A DNA stretch of 64,000 bases from Pseudomonas fluorescens (GCF_004683905.1 NZ_CP038438.1:4898001-4962000), one strand, 5' to 3'; shown: positions 1-9,203, counted from the stretch's first letter. The notes: generated by a model from the letters alone, not told the origin. Numbers and translations are program-made.

Positions 1-1
1 T

Positions 2-394
2 CTGGTTGCGCACCTGGCGTACCTCAAGGCTTACCTCAGCGATTGCAAGCGTTTGGCGCTCTTGCCGCTGGTGCTCGCGCTCGGCGTCGGCGCGGTGCTG
101 CTGGGGATTTTGATTTCCAGTGGCCTCGGGCCGTTGCTAGTGCCAGTGGTCGTCTATGGCACCGCGATCAGCGCCATGCTCTGGCGCGCCCTCGCCCGCC
201 TCGGCACCGATGTGCCCAAGCGTTCGGCGCTGCTGGCGGCGGCGGGTGCGCTGGCGTTCGTGTTCTCCGACAGTGTGATCGGCATTGATCGCTTTGTGGC
301 GCCGTTTCATGCTGCGCCGTACGTGATCATCCTCAGTTACTGGCTGGGCCAGTGGGGGATTGCCGCTTCGGCGTTTTCCGTGAAACACCGCTAA
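2..394 (+). CDS. YhhN-family (lysoplasmalogenase-like) integral membrane protein, 3' part
   Basis: The frame is open from the window edge to a TAA at 392-394, so the 5' end lies outside. About 130 residues are visible, almost all hydrophobic, with at least four membrane-spanning stretches and short basic loops. The pattern (an HLAYLKAY stretch, then LLVPVVVYGTAISAMLWRA, then a segment with FVFSDSVIGIDRF, ending near YWLGQWGIAAS) resembles the YhhN family, which includes lysoplasmalogenases that cleave the vinyl-ether bond of lysoplasmalogens. The substrate in bacteria is not settled. A TTG at 53 could be mistaken for a start, but the upstream codons continue the same hydrophobic protein. Confidence 0.7.
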   Translation: MVAHLAYLKAYLSDCKRLALLPLVLALGVGAVLLGILISSGLGPLLVPVVVYGTAISAMLWRALARLGTDVPKRSALLAAAGALAFVFSDSVIGIDRFVAPFHAAPYVIILSYWLGQWGIAASAFSVKHR

Positions 395-401
395 TTTTGT
401 A

Positions 402-529
402 GTGAGGGGATTCATCCCCGATGGGCTGCGCAGCGGCCCTGAAACCGGTCAATCAGGTATGTCAGACAGACCGCGGGCACAGATCTTGGGGCTGCTTCGC
501 AGCCCATCGGGGATAAATCCCCTCGCCAC
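402..529. repeat. REP-type inverted pair (GATGGGCTGCG family)
   Basis: Two imperfect inverted arms, about 402-438 and 488-529, share the core GAGGGGATT-CATCCCCGATGGGCTGC and its complement. They are separated by about 50 bases and fill most of the gap between the YhhN-like gene and cmoA. This is the layout of a paired REP (REPIN-like) element. Its core differs from the other repeats in the window. Confidence 0.75.
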
Positions 530-603
530 GTCGGACAACCCAAGCATCCCGACGCCACTTTGGCTAAAATGCCGGCCTTTTCATCAACACCGCCGGAACC
601 GCC

Positions 604-1347
604 GTGAGCAAAGAACCCGATCGCATTTTCGCCCAGCCGATGGCCCAGGTGCCTGACTTCGCCTTCAACGAGGACGTGGTGCGGGTGTTCCCGGACATGA
701 TCAAGCGCTCGGTGCCGGGTTACCCGACCATCGTCGAAAACCTCGGCGTACTCGCGGCGCAATTCGCTCAACCGAACAGCGTGCTTTACGACCTCGGCGC
801 TTCGCTCGGCGCCGTGACTCAAGCCTTGCGCCGTCACGTGCGCACCGACGGTTGCCGGGTGATCGCGGTGGATAACTCGGCGGCGATGATCGAACGCTGC
901 CGCGAGTACCTCAACGGTCAGGATTCGATGTTCCAGGAGCTGCTCCCGGTCGAGGTAATCGAAGGCGATATCCTCGCCCTCGAGTTCAAACCGGCCTCGG
1001 TGGTGGCACTGAACTTCACCCTGCAATTCATCGCCCCGGAGCAGCGCACCGCGTTGCTCTCGCGTATTCGCCAGTCGCTGCTGCCCGGCGGCGCGCTGAT
1101 TCTCTCGGAGAAGCTGCGCTTCAACGATGCCGAAGAACACGCGCTGCTCACCGATCTGCACGTCGCGTTCAAACGCGCCAACGGCTACAGCGAACTGGAA
1201 ATCGCCCAGAAGCGCAGCGCCATCGAAAACGTCATGAAGCCCGACAGCCTCGAAGAACACCGCGAACGCCTGCTGGCCGCCGGGTTCTCGAAAGTCGTGC
1301 CGTGGTTCCAGTGTCTTAACTTTGCCTCGTTGATTGCCTTGCCATGA
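604..1347 (+). CDS. cmoA: carboxy-S-adenosyl-L-methionine synthase CmoA
   Basis: 247 residues, the usual length of CmoA. It converts S-adenosylmethionine and prephenate to carboxy-SAM, the donor used by CmoB to make cmo5U34 in wobble tRNAs. The N-terminus (DRIFAQPMAQVPDFAFNEDVVRVFPDMI) is characteristic of the family. The class I methyltransferase fold shows a nucleotide-binding loop at residues 61-70 (LYDLGASLGA) and an acidic strand end near 86-92 (VIAVDNS). The start is GTG at 604. The stop overlaps the cmoB start by 4 bases (ATGA), so the two are translationally coupled. Confidence 0.97.
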   Translation: MSKEPDRIFAQPMAQVPDFAFNEDVVRVFPDMIKRSVPGYPTIVENLGVLAAQFAQPNSVLYDLGASLGAVTQALRRHVRTDGCRVIAVDNSAAMIERCREYLNGQDSMFQELLPVEVIEGDILALEFKPASVVALNFTLQFIAPEQRTALLSRIRQSLLPGGALILSEKLRFNDAEEHALLTDLHVAFKRANGYSELEIAQKRSAIENVMKPDSLEEHRERLLAAGFSKVVPWFQCLNFASLIALP

Positions 1348-2300
1348 TTGATCTGTCCCCCCTCGCCCGCCGTCTGGCCGGCACCCCGCTGGCCGACTGG
1401 GCCAACACCCTGCAAGGGCAACTCGACAAGAAAATGGAGAAAGGTCACGGCGATCTGGAGCGCTGGCAGAGTGCGCTGGACGCGTTGCCGAAACTTGAGC
1501 CGACTGAAGTCGATCTGCTCAACGGCCTGAAACTGGACACCGACTGCGACGACGAAACCCGCGCGCAGATGCGCACCGCGCTGATGGGCCTGTCGCCGTG
1601 GCGCAAGGGGCCGTTCGACCTGTTCGGCGTGCACGTCGACACCGAATGGCGCTCGGACTGGAAGTGGTCGCGGGTCGCCCCGCATCTGGATCTGAAGGGC
1701 AAACGCATCCTCGATGTCGGTTGCGGCAACGGCTACTACATGTGGCGCATGCTCGGCGCCGGTGCCGACAGCGTGATCGGCGTCGATCCGAACTGGCTGT
1801 TCTTCTGCCAGTTCCAGGCCGTGCAGCGTTATCTGTCCGAGCCGAATGCCTGGCACCTGCCGTTCCCGTTCGAAGACCTGCCGCCGAACCTTGAAGGCTT
1901 CGACACAGTGTTTTCGATGGGTGTGTTCTACCACCGACGTTCGCCGATCGAGCATTTGCTGGCGCTGAAGGATTGCCTGGTCAAGGGCGGCGAGCTGGTG
2001 CTGGAAACGCTGGTGGTTGAAGGCGACAAGCATCAAGTGCTGGTGCCGGAAGATCGCTACGCGCAGATGCGCAACGTGTGGTTCCTGCCGTCGGTACCGG
2101 CGCTGGAATTGTGGCTGCGTCGGGCAGGTTTCACCGATATTCGTTGTGTCGACGTCAGCACCACCACCGTTGAAGAACAACGCGGTACCGAGTGGATGAA
2201 GTATCAATCGTTGAGCGACTTCCTTGATCCCGAGGATCACAGCAAGACCATCGAAGGGCTGCCGGCGCCGATGCGCGCGGTGATTGTGGCCCGTAAGTAA
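1344..2300 (+). CDS. cmoB: tRNA U34 carboxymethyltransferase CmoB
   Basis: 318 residues, full length. It transfers the carboxymethyl group of carboxy-SAM to 5-hydroxyuridine at tRNA position 34, giving cmo5U and widening wobble decoding. Its own N-terminal helical part is followed by a Rossmann methyltransferase domain with motif I at residues 121-130 (RILDVGCGNG) and the acidic IGVDP element soon after. FSMGVFYHRRSP, typical of CmoB, follows. The ATG at 1344 overlaps the cmoA stop, so this is a two-gene operon. A REP pair lies just downstream and no intrinsic terminator is visible. Confidence 0.97.
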   Translation: MIDLSPLARRLAGTPLADWANTLQGQLDKKMEKGHGDLERWQSALDALPKLEPTEVDLLNGLKLDTDCDDETRAQMRTALMGLSPWRKGPFDLFGVHVDTEWRSDWKWSRVAPHLDLKGKRILDVGCGNGYYMWRMLGAGADSVIGVDPNWLFFCQFQAVQRYLSEPNAWHLPFPFEDLPPNLEGFDTVFSMGVFYHRRSPIEHLLALKDCLVKGGELVLETLVVEGDKHQVLVPEDRYAQMRNVWFLPSVPALELWLRRAGFTDIRCVDVSTTTVEEQRGTEWMKYQSLSDFLDPEDHSKTIEGLPAPMRAVIVARK

Positions 2301-2323
2301 CCCTCTCAAACACCGCATAACCT

Positions 2324-2412
2324 TGTAGGAGTGAGCCTGCTCGCGATAGCGGTCTGACAGTCAAAGCAATGTTGAATGTCAGACCGCTATCGCGAGCAGG
2401 CTCACTCCTACA
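2324..2412. repeat. REP pair (GAGCCTGCTCGCGATAGCGG family)
   Basis: Two arms in perfect inverted orientation, TGTAGGAGTGAGCCTGCTC... at 2324 and its complement ending at 2412, flank about 25 bases. The arms extend through CGCGATAGCGGTCTGACA. It lies between the 3' ends of cmoB and the convergent tadA, where it could act as a bidirectional hairpin. The same family recurs at 51342-51431. Confidence 0.9.
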
Positions 2413-2426
2413 GTTGGGGGTTGTGT

Positions 2427-2924
2427 TTATTCAGATGGTTTTGCGCGACGGGCTCTGAAGAATTCGGTCAGCACTGCTCCACATTCTTCGGCCAGCACCC
2501 CACCCTCATACAACACCCGGTGATTCAAAAAGCCCTGGGTAAAGAACTGTCCCTGACTCTGCACAACCCCGGCCTTCGGCTCCAGCGCGCCATACACCAC
2601 CCGGGCAATGCGTGAATGCACGATCAGCCCGGCGCACATGCTGCACGGTTCCAGCGTCACGTACAGCGTGCTGCCGGGCAGGCGATAGTTGCTGACAGCT
2701 TGCGCAGCAGCGCGGATCGCGACCATTTCCGCGTGGGCACTCGGGTCGCTGGTGGTGATCGGGCAGTTGTAGCCACGCCCGATGATTTCACCGTCCTGCA
2801 CCAGCACCGCGCCCACCGGCACTTCGCCGAGGGCTGCGCCTTGGGCAGCAAGCTCCAGCGCTTCACGCATGAAATCGCGGTCACGGCTGCGGTCGATGAT
2901 CGCGGCGGGGCGAATCTGGCGCAT
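2427..2924 (-). CDS. tadA: tRNA adenosine(34) deaminase TadA
   Basis: 165 residues from the ATG at 2924. It deaminates A34 to inosine in tRNA-Arg(ACG). Zinc and catalytic residues are clear: H64-A-E66 and P93-C94-S-M-C97, the HAE...PCxxC pattern of the cytidine/tRNA deaminase family. The GEVPVGAVLV segment near residues 33-42 is also typical. The reading frame extends further upstream into the oxidase gene, but the ATG at 2924 overlaps the oxidase stop (TGATG), fits family length and is the natural start. It is therefore co-transcribed with the multicopper oxidase. Confidence 0.95.
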   Translation of the reverse strand: MRQIRPAAIIDRSRDRDFMREALELAAQGAALGEVPVGAVLVQDGEIIGRGYNCPITTSDPSAHAEMVAIRAAAQAVSNYRLPGSTLYVTLEPCSMCAGLIVHSRIARVVYGALEPKAGVVQSQGQFFTQGFLNHRVLYEGGVLAEECGAVLTEFFRARRAKPSE

Positions 2925-4300
2925 CACTTCACCTCGATGGCGGCCATCAGGCCGGTTTCCATGTGGTCGATCACGTGGCAATGGAACATCCATACCCCCG
3001 GGTTATCCGCCACCAGCGCCACTTGCGCACGCTCGTTCTTGCCCAGCAGATAGGTGTCGGTGAAGTACGGCGTGATCTTGTGCCGGTTCGACGCAATCAC
3101 CTTGAAGCTCATGCCGTGCAGGTGAATCGGGTGCTGATACTGAGTCATGTTCTTCAGTTCGAAGATGTAGCTCTGGCCCAGTTTCAGGCTGGCAATCGGC
3201 CGATCGGCGCAGGTCTTGTCCGTGATGTCCCAGGCCTTGCCGTTGATCTGCCACAGGCTCGGTGGCTTGCCGTTGTCGACATTCACCGACACCGAACCGA
3301 CCCATTCGAAATTGAAGTTGAGTTTCTCGGCATTCGCCAGATCCGGCTCGGCCACCGGGTTGGCGGGCAAGGCTTTCGGCCACTCGGTTGGCGCATCGTT
3401 ATTGGCCACCGAGCGCAAGGTTCCCAGTCGCACCGGGCCGTTGCGCAGCGACAACTCTTCACCGGCCGGCGGCGCCTTGATCGCCAGGCAAATGCGCATG
3501 CCGGGGCCGAGCCAGTATTCCTTGCCCAGCGGCCGCGGCTCGATCGGGTTGCCGTCCAGCGCATAGATCTGCGCTTCGACGCCGGGGATGTTGATGCGAT
3601 AGGTCAGGGTGTTGTCGAGGTTGAGCAAACGCACCCGGGTGATCTGCCCCGCCGGCAACTCGATCACCGGCGTTGGCACACCGTTGATGGTCGACAAGCG
3701 CCCCGCCGTACCGCCACGCGCCGCTTCACGGGGAATGCTGAACTCGACGAAATTGCCTTGCTCGTCGATGTGCCAGTTCTTCAGACTCAGGGTCTTTTCG
3801 TACTTGAAACCGGTCGGCTCGCGCTCTTCGACAATCAACGGCCCGACCAGCCCGCGCCCCAGCTCTTCGCTGCTGCTGACGTGCGGGTGATACCAGTAGC
3901 TGCCCGCGTCCGGCACGCGGAATTTGTAATCGAAGTATTCACCGGGCAGCACCGGCAATTGCGAGACGTACGGCACACCGTCCATCTCCAGCGGCAAACG
4001 GATGCCGTGCCAGTGAATGGTGGTCGCCACCGGCAGGTGGTTGATGAAACGCACCCGCAGCCACTCGCCCTGACGCACACGCAGTTCGGTGCCCGGCGCC
4101 GACGGGCCGAACGCCCAGGCCTCGGTCTTGTGCCCCGGCACCAGCTCAACGTCCAGTGGCGCCGCGATCAGCTCGTAGTCGTGGCCCGCGTCAGCATCGG
4201 CCATCTTGCCCAGCCAGTAACGTGACGCGCCTCCCGCTCCGACACCAACGACAACAAGACCGGCCAGGCCACCGAGGATTTGGCGACGGGTAAAGGACAT
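2924..4300 (-). CDS. Tat-exported multicopper oxidase, CumA-like
   Basis: 458 residues. The N-terminus MSFTRRQILGGLAG is a twin-arginine signal with a hydrophobic stretch to about residue 25, so the enzyme should be periplasmic. Copper sites are complete: HWH at 96-98, HPH at 138-140, HPIHLHG in the C-terminal domain and HCHVIDH at 440-446, which supply the T1, T2 and T3 ligands. The residue at the usual T1 axial position is Leu451 (HMETGLM) rather than the Met of CueO-like enzymes. No Met-rich CueO insert is seen. It resembles CumA, studied in Pseudomonas putida for Mn(II) oxidation; the true substrate is open. The frame is open 42 codons further upstream, but the Tat motif fixes the ATG at 4300. 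Confidence 0.9.
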   Translation of the reverse strand: MSFTRRQILGGLAGLVVVGVGAGGASRYWLGKMADADAGHDYELIAAPLDVELVPGHKTEAWAFGPSAPGTELRVRQGEWLRVRFINHLPVATTIHWHGIRLPLEMDGVPYVSQLPVLPGEYFDYKFRVPDAGSYWYHPHVSSSEELGRGLVGPLIVEEREPTGFKYEKTLSLKNWHIDEQGNFVEFSIPREAARGGTAGRLSTINGVPTPVIELPAGQITRVRLLNLDNTLTYRINIPGVEAQIYALDGNPIEPRPLGKEYWLGPGMRICLAIKAPPAGEELSLRNGPVRLGTLRSVANNDAPTEWPKALPANPVAEPDLANAEKLNFNFEWVGSVSVNVDNGKPPSLWQINGKAWDITDKTCADRPIASLKLGQSYIFELKNMTQYQHPIHLHGMSFKVIASNRHKITPYFTDTYLLGKNERAQVALVADNPGVWMFHCHVIDHMETGLMAAIEVK

Positions 4301-4526
4301 GAACTCAACTACCTCACGTATCTGCGTCGGGCACCGGGCCCGCAAAAGGCAAATACGATACACCTGCAATTGCGAAACAGTAAGGGCAGCGCGGCGGATG
4401 GACGCAGTTGCGCCTCGCGCGTACACGATTTCAACTGCTCAAGTGACATAACTATGTAGTGCACATGCATCGAACAGCCGGGCCATCCTGTGCCACCCGT
4501 TTCTCAAGGAAAGAGAGCCCAAACAC

Positions 4527-7469
4527 ATGCCCAACCCGATGCCCAACGCCGCCGACAAGGCCGCGCTCAAGGCGATTGCCGCCACCGTCATCCAGACCTG
4601 CCCGAGCCTGCAGGACGCTGCTCGACAGGTCGCCAGCGACTTGTTGATCAAATACCAGGTCCACGGCCTCGACCCGGATCAGGTGTATTTCCACCGCTTC
4701 GACGCCTCGCAAAGCAGTTCGAATGCCTTCACCGGCTGGGAGCACGTGCACGCCACGCCCACGTCAAGCATGACCCTGACCCAGTTGGTGATTCACCGCT
4801 TTCGCGTCGCCGATCAGGACAACGCCGACCTGCTCGATGTCTATGGCGGTTTCTATACTGCCGGTCCCGACGCCCGTACCTTCGATGAACGCAATGAAGT
4901 GCGCCTGCATAGCAACGATGTGCTCAAGGACTTCTGGAGCATCGACTTCAGCGCGCTGTACGACGCTCAACTGAACGCATTCTGGAACACCAGCGGCAGC
5001 GACTTTCGTACCCTGGCCAAGTGCAACTTCCTGATCAAAGCGCTACAGGCGCGGGACAAACGTCAGCTGAGTGGCGAGGATTTCCAGTTCGTCACGCAAG
5101 CGGCGATCGGCCCGCTGACGTGGCCAGTCAGCCTGCCAATGCTGCAGACCAGCCACCCTTGCCCGGACAGTGTGCGCACGCTGGACATTGCCGGTTACGC
5201 CGCTACCAACGTCCTGCGTTTCGTCATGCCCCAGGGTCGGCAGATCCTCTACCTGCCCGGCAACAGCGATGCATTCCATGTACTGGAAAGCGCCACCGAC
5301 CTGCACTTCTGGATCCTGCAGCGGATGAACACACCTGCGGCGCGCGAGACATTCCTTGCGCATTTCTCGCTGGCCGACCGGCAGCAGATCAACGCTAATC
5401 TTGGTGACCTGATGAATCGCCTGGTGGCTACGTGGGGCCGCTACGATCACTCGATGATCAATCAGGACAACCGCGCGGTCAGTGGCGACGCCTTCACCTG
5501 GCTGAGTGACTCGACCCGCACGGCGATGTTTGCCGAAGCCAGCCTGTCCCTGACCTCCAACGGTGACCTGCGCAAGAAGCTGTGGATCGGCTACCTCAGC
5601 GCCGGGGTCAAGGTTTTCGGGCCAATGGCGGTGGTCGGCTGGCCAGTCGCATTGCCGGTGATCGGCGCCAGCATTGCCAACATGGGGCTGAACATCGATC
5701 AGGCGGTCAATGGCAAAACCGCCGCCGAGCGCAAGGCCGGGATTGTCGGTGCGGTGCTCAGCGGCATCGACATGCTGTTCAACCTGCTGGCACTCAAGGG
5801 CCCGGGATCATTGGCCGAGGTCGGACCCGAGGTGGATGCCGCCGAAGCGGCGGAGATGAGCGACCTGACCGATAAAGTCGGGACGCCGATGGGTGGGCCT
5901 CAGCCGTCGATTGCCACACCCCTGATTGAAGACACCCCGCGACCGGTCATTCCGCCGAGCTGGCAAGCCAATGAGTTGCTCGACGGCATTACGCCGGTGA
6001 GCGAGCCCGGAAAATTCCAGGGCATTTATCTGCTCGATTCGAACCCCTCAACCGCCATCCTGATGGACGACACCGCCTATTACGTACGCTACGAAGCCGA
6101 CATCAACGGCAGCGGACACTGGGCGGTCATCGATCCTGAGCACCCCCACGGCTTTACTCGCTCGATCCCGGTACGCCTGAACCCTGAGGGTGAATGGGAA
6201 GCCATGCCTCGCGCAGGACTCGCCGGCGGTGGCAAACCTTCGGCACTGGCCGGATCAAGCAGCCGCAGCCCGCTGACCGCCCTGCCCGCCTCGCAATACG
6301 ACGTACCCGCACCGCTCAAGGCGCATCTGGAGGAAGGCGCGGCCGGGCTGAATGACGAGGCCTTGCGCGATTTCTACGACAGCCTGAACGAGTTCGATGC
6401 CTACCGCGACTTCAAGGTCATCCGCAAACGCCTGTATCACGATGCACTGGATTTTTTCAGCACGCTGCGCCTGCCCGATCGTCCTCCGGTGCCCGCCCTG
6501 GCGGCAGACGCGACCGCCGAAGAAATTATCGAGAAAATCCTCGAACATGCCCGGGGCCTGGTGCTCGGCGAGAGCCACACGGCCATCGGCAGCAAGCAAT
6601 GGCTGATCGAGAACATGCCATTGCTCGCCAGCAAACAGGTGAAGAGCCTGTACATGGAGCACCTGCTGACCGACTTCCATCAAGCCGCGCTGGATGAATT
6701 CTTCCGCACCGGCAACATGCCGCAAAAACTCGAGGCCTATCTCAAGGCACTCGACGTCGGCAACATGACCGATCCGCTGGAGCGCTACACGTTCCTGGAA
6801 CTGGTCAAGGAAGCCAGAAAGCAGGGGATCCATGTACAAGCCATCGATTGCATGGCGAGTTACCGACTCAACGGCATGGACTTGCCATTGGGCAACAACA
6901 CCGCGCGGCAGAAAATGATGAATTACTTCGCGCGTCTGATGATCCGTGCCGATCAGTCCGCACGCGGCGCGCACAAATGGGTGGCGCTGATGGGCAACTC
7001 TCACTCCAACACTTTTGATGGGGTTGCCGGCGTCAGCGAACTGGAAGAGGCAATCGGCATTCGCGTCGAGGATGTCGCCGAAGGGACTTCACGGGGCATT
7101 GAAGTCGATCCCGGGAGAATCCTGCCCTTGGGCGGTACGGCGCACGATCGTTCCGCGCTGGTCAGAGGCGACTTGCGCCTGCAAATCGAAACACCCTGGA
7201 CCGCGCACACGATGACCGAATTCGAAACCCTGCTGCCTCGCTACGGCATGTACTCCCTGAAGCAGCAACCCAACCTGACGTTCATCGTTCATCGCAGCCG
7301 CACCCGAGAACTGGTACGGACCGTCATCGACACCGACGGCAAACATTTCTACATCGAACGCCCCGGCTGGCCTTCGGTGAGCGGTAAACGCTACCCGAGC
7401 ATGAAAGCGCTGCTGCAAGCTCTGGATGACATGGGCATGCAACTGGGTGGCTGGTCAAAACCGCTGTAA
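4527..7469 (+). CDS. large toxin-like protein with C-terminal EreA/ChaN/TIKI-like domain
   Basis: 980 residues; AAGGAAAG lies upstream of the ATG at 4527. The N-terminal ~350 residues resemble the dermonecrotic-toxin-like domain (DUF6543 type) common in large Pseudomonas proteins. Residues ~352-430 are hydrophobic and Gly/Ala-rich, possibly membrane-inserting. A linker with a WAVIDPEHPHG segment follows. Residues ~670-840 carry LGESH (E682, H684), AIDCMASY (D774) and MGNSH (H826), the spacing of a Glu/His-based hydrolase-like fold of the EreA/ChaN/TIKI group, also related to the C2 domain of Pasteurella multocida toxin. No signal peptide, secretion gene or immunity gene adjoins it. The function as a secreted effector is inferred from architecture only. 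Confidence 0.65.
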   Translation: MPNPMPNAADKAALKAIAATVIQTCPSLQDAARQVASDLLIKYQVHGLDPDQVYFHRFDASQSSSNAFTGWEHVHATPTSSMTLTQLVIHRFRVADQDNADLLDVYGGFYTAGPDARTFDERNEVRLHSNDVLKDFWSIDFSALYDAQLNAFWNTSGSDFRTLAKCNFLIKALQARDKRQLSGEDFQFVTQAAIGPLTWPVSLPMLQTSHPCPDSVRTLDIAGYAATNVLRFVMPQGRQILYLPGNSDAFHVLESATDLHFWILQRMNTPAARETFLAHFSLADRQQINANLGDLMNRLVATWGRYDHSMINQDNRAVSGDAFTWLSDSTRTAMFAEASLSLTSNGDLRKKLWIGYLSAGVKVFGPMAVVGWPVALPVIGASIANMGLNIDQAVNGKTAAERKAGIVGAVLSGIDMLFNLLALKGPGSLAEVGPEVDAAEAAEMSDLTDKVGTPMGGPQPSIATPLIEDTPRPVIPPSWQANELLDGITPVSEPGKFQGIYLLDSNPSTAILMDDTAYYVRYEADINGSGHWAVIDPEHPHGFTRSIPVRLNPEGEWEAMPRAGLAGGGKPSALAGSSSRSPLTALPASQYDVPAPLKAHLEEGAAGLNDEALRDFYDSLNEFDAYRDFKVIRKRLYHDALDFFSTLRLPDRPPVPALAADATAEEIIEKILEHARGLVLGESHTAIGSKQWLIENMPLLASKQVKSLYMEHLLTDFHQAALDEFFRTGNMPQKLEAYLKALDVGNMTDPLERYTFLELVKEARKQGIHVQAIDCMASYRLNGMDLPLGNNTARQKMMNYFARLMIRADQSARGAHKWVALMGNSHSNTFDGVAGVSELEEAIGIRVEDVAEGTSRGIEVDPGRILPLGGTAHDRSALVRGDLRLQIETPWTAHTMTEFETLLPRYGMYSLKQQPNLTFIVHRSRTRELVRTVIDTDGKHFYIERPGWPSVSGKRYPSMKALLQALDDMGMQLGGWSKPL

Positions 7470-7480
7470 CGCAAAAACAG

Positions 7481-7514
7481 AAAAGCCGTGTGAAACGGAT
7501 TTCACACGGCTTTT
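7481..7514. terminator. bidirectional intrinsic terminator between the toxin-like gene and guaA
   Basis: A perfect 15-bp stem, AAAAGCCGTGTGAAA pairing with TTTCACACGGCTTTT, closes a short loop and has A/T tracts on both sides. It sits between convergent genes and can end transcription from either side. Confidence 0.9.
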
Positions 7515-7551
7515 CGGTTGCGGCGATCAAGCCTTTACGGCTTGCGCGGGA

Positions 7552-9129
7552 TCACTCCCACTCAATGGTCGCCGGCGGCTTGCTCGACACGTCGTAAGTG
7601 ACGCGCGAAATACCTTCGATTTCATTGATGATGCGGCCGGAGACGGTTTCCAGCAGTTCGTAAGGCAGGTGTGCCCAACGTGCGGTCATGAAGTCGATGG
7701 TTTCCACGGCACGCAGGGCCACGACCCAGGCGTAACGACGGCCGTCGCCGACCACGCCAACCGATTTCACTGGCTGGAACACCACGAAGGCCTGGCTGAC
7801 TTTGTGATACCAGTCGGCTTTGCGCAGTTCTTCGATGAAGATATGGTCGGCGCGACGCAGCAGGTCGGCGTATTCCTTCTTCACTTCACCGAGGATGCGC
7901 ACGCCCAGACCCGGGCCCGGGAACGGGTGACGGTAGACCATGTCGTACGGCAGGCCCAGTTCCAGACCCAGACGACGGACTTCGTCCTTGAACAGTTCGC
8001 GCAGTGGCTCGACCAGTTTCAGGTTCATTTCTTCCGGCAGGCCGCCCACGTTGTGGTGCGACTTGATCACGTGGGCCTTGCCGCTTTTCGCGCCAGCCGA
8101 CTCGATCACGTCCGGGTAGATGGTGCCTTGCGCCAGGTACTTGATGTTGTCCAGCTTGCAGGATTCGGCATCGAACACGTCGATGAAGGTACGGCCGATG
8201 ATCTTGCGCTTCTTCTCTGGATCAGCTTCGCCGGCCAGGTTGTTCAGGAACTGGTCTTCCGCGTTGGCGCGGATCACCTTGACGCCCATGTTCTCGGCGA
8301 ACATGGCCATCACTTGCTCGCCTTCGTGCAGACGCAGCAGGCCGTTGTCGACGAAGACGCAGGTCAGTTGGTCGCCGATGGCTTTGTGCAGCAGCGCCGC
8401 AACCACCGAGGAGTCAACGCCGCCGGACAGACCCAGCAGCACGTTGTCGGTGCCGACCTGTGCGCGGATGTTGGCGATGGCGTCTTCAGCGATCTTCGAC
8501 GGAGTCCACAGGGCTTCACAGCCGCAGATGTCGAGCACGAAGCGCGAGAGGATGCGGCCGCCCTGCTTGGTGTGGGTCACTTCCGGGTGGAACTGCACGC
8601 CGTAGTAAGCGCGTTCGTCATTGAACATGCCGGCGATCGGGCAGCTCGGGGTGCTGGCCAGGATGTGGAAGTCTTCCGGCATCTTGGTGACCTTGTCACC
8701 GTGGCTCATCCACACGTCGAGACCGAACAGGCCGTCAGCGTCGATGTGGTCCTCGATGCCGTCGAGCAGGCGGCTCTTGCCGACTACGTCAACGCGGGCG
8801 TAACCGAACTCACGCAGCTCGGAACCTTCAACCTTGCCGCCCAGTTGCTCGGCCATGGTCTGCATGCCGTAGCAGATACCGAAGACCGGCACGCCCAGAT
8901 CGAAGACTGCCTGTGGGCAGCGCGGGCTGTTGGCTTCGTGCACGGACTCGGGGCCGCCGGCGAGGATGACGCCTTTAGGTGCGAATTCGCGGATCGCCTC
9001 TTCGTCCATGTCGAACGGGTGCAGCTCGCAATACACACCGATCTCGCGCACGCGGCGGGCAATCAGTTGGGTGTATTGCGAACCGAAGTCGAGGATCAGG
9101 ATGCGGTGAGCGTGAATGTCGAGGGCCAT
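7552..9129 (-). CDS. guaA: GMP synthase (glutamine-hydrolysing)
   Basis: 525 residues, full length. It aminates XMP to GMP using glutamine and ATP. The N-terminal class I amidotransferase has its nucleophile C86 in the GICYGMQ motif and the His-Glu pair in GVQFHPEVTHT. The ATP pyrophosphatase domain has the PP-loop LSGGVDSS. The C-terminal dimerisation domain ends in PPATIEWE, the invariant GuaA tail. It follows guaB on the same strand after about 100 bases that contain a hairpin, so guaBA is an operon with possible internal attenuation. Confidence 0.98.
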   Translation of the reverse strand: MALDIHAHRILILDFGSQYTQLIARRVREIGVYCELHPFDMDEEAIREFAPKGVILAGGPESVHEANSPRCPQAVFDLGVPVFGICYGMQTMAEQLGGKVEGSELREFGYARVDVVGKSRLLDGIEDHIDADGLFGLDVWMSHGDKVTKMPEDFHILASTPSCPIAGMFNDERAYYGVQFHPEVTHTKQGGRILSRFVLDICGCEALWTPSKIAEDAIANIRAQVGTDNVLLGLSGGVDSSVVAALLHKAIGDQLTCVFVDNGLLRLHEGEQVMAMFAENMGVKVIRANAEDQFLNNLAGEADPEKKRKIIGRTFIDVFDAESCKLDNIKYLAQGTIYPDVIESAGAKSGKAHVIKSHHNVGGLPEEMNLKLVEPLRELFKDEVRRLGLELGLPYDMVYRHPFPGPGLGVRILGEVKKEYADLLRRADHIFIEELRKADWYHKVSQAFVVFQPVKSVGVVGDGRRYAWVVALRAVETIDFMTARWAHLPYELLETVSGRIINEIEGISRVTYDVSSKPPATIEWE

Positions 9130-9180
9130 GATTCAGTCTCGTCTAAGTAATTCAGAAACAGTCGTGATTCAGAAACAACT

Positions 9181-9203
9181 CGGGGCTGAATAAAACAGCC
9201 CCG
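9181..9203 (-). terminator. hairpin between guaB and guaA, weak terminator or processing site
   Basis: CGGGGCTG pairs with CAGCCCCG around a 7-base AT-rich loop. On the minus strand the hairpin is followed by GTTGTTTC rather than a clean T-run. Termination would be partial at most, and a role in setting the guaB:guaA ratio is only a possibility. Confidence 0.4.

Noticed and set aside
7426..9150. 574-codon open frame opposite guaA
   Set aside because: It is the mirror of a high-GC conserved gene, has low-complexity His/Val/Asp/Gln-rich translation and no family motif.
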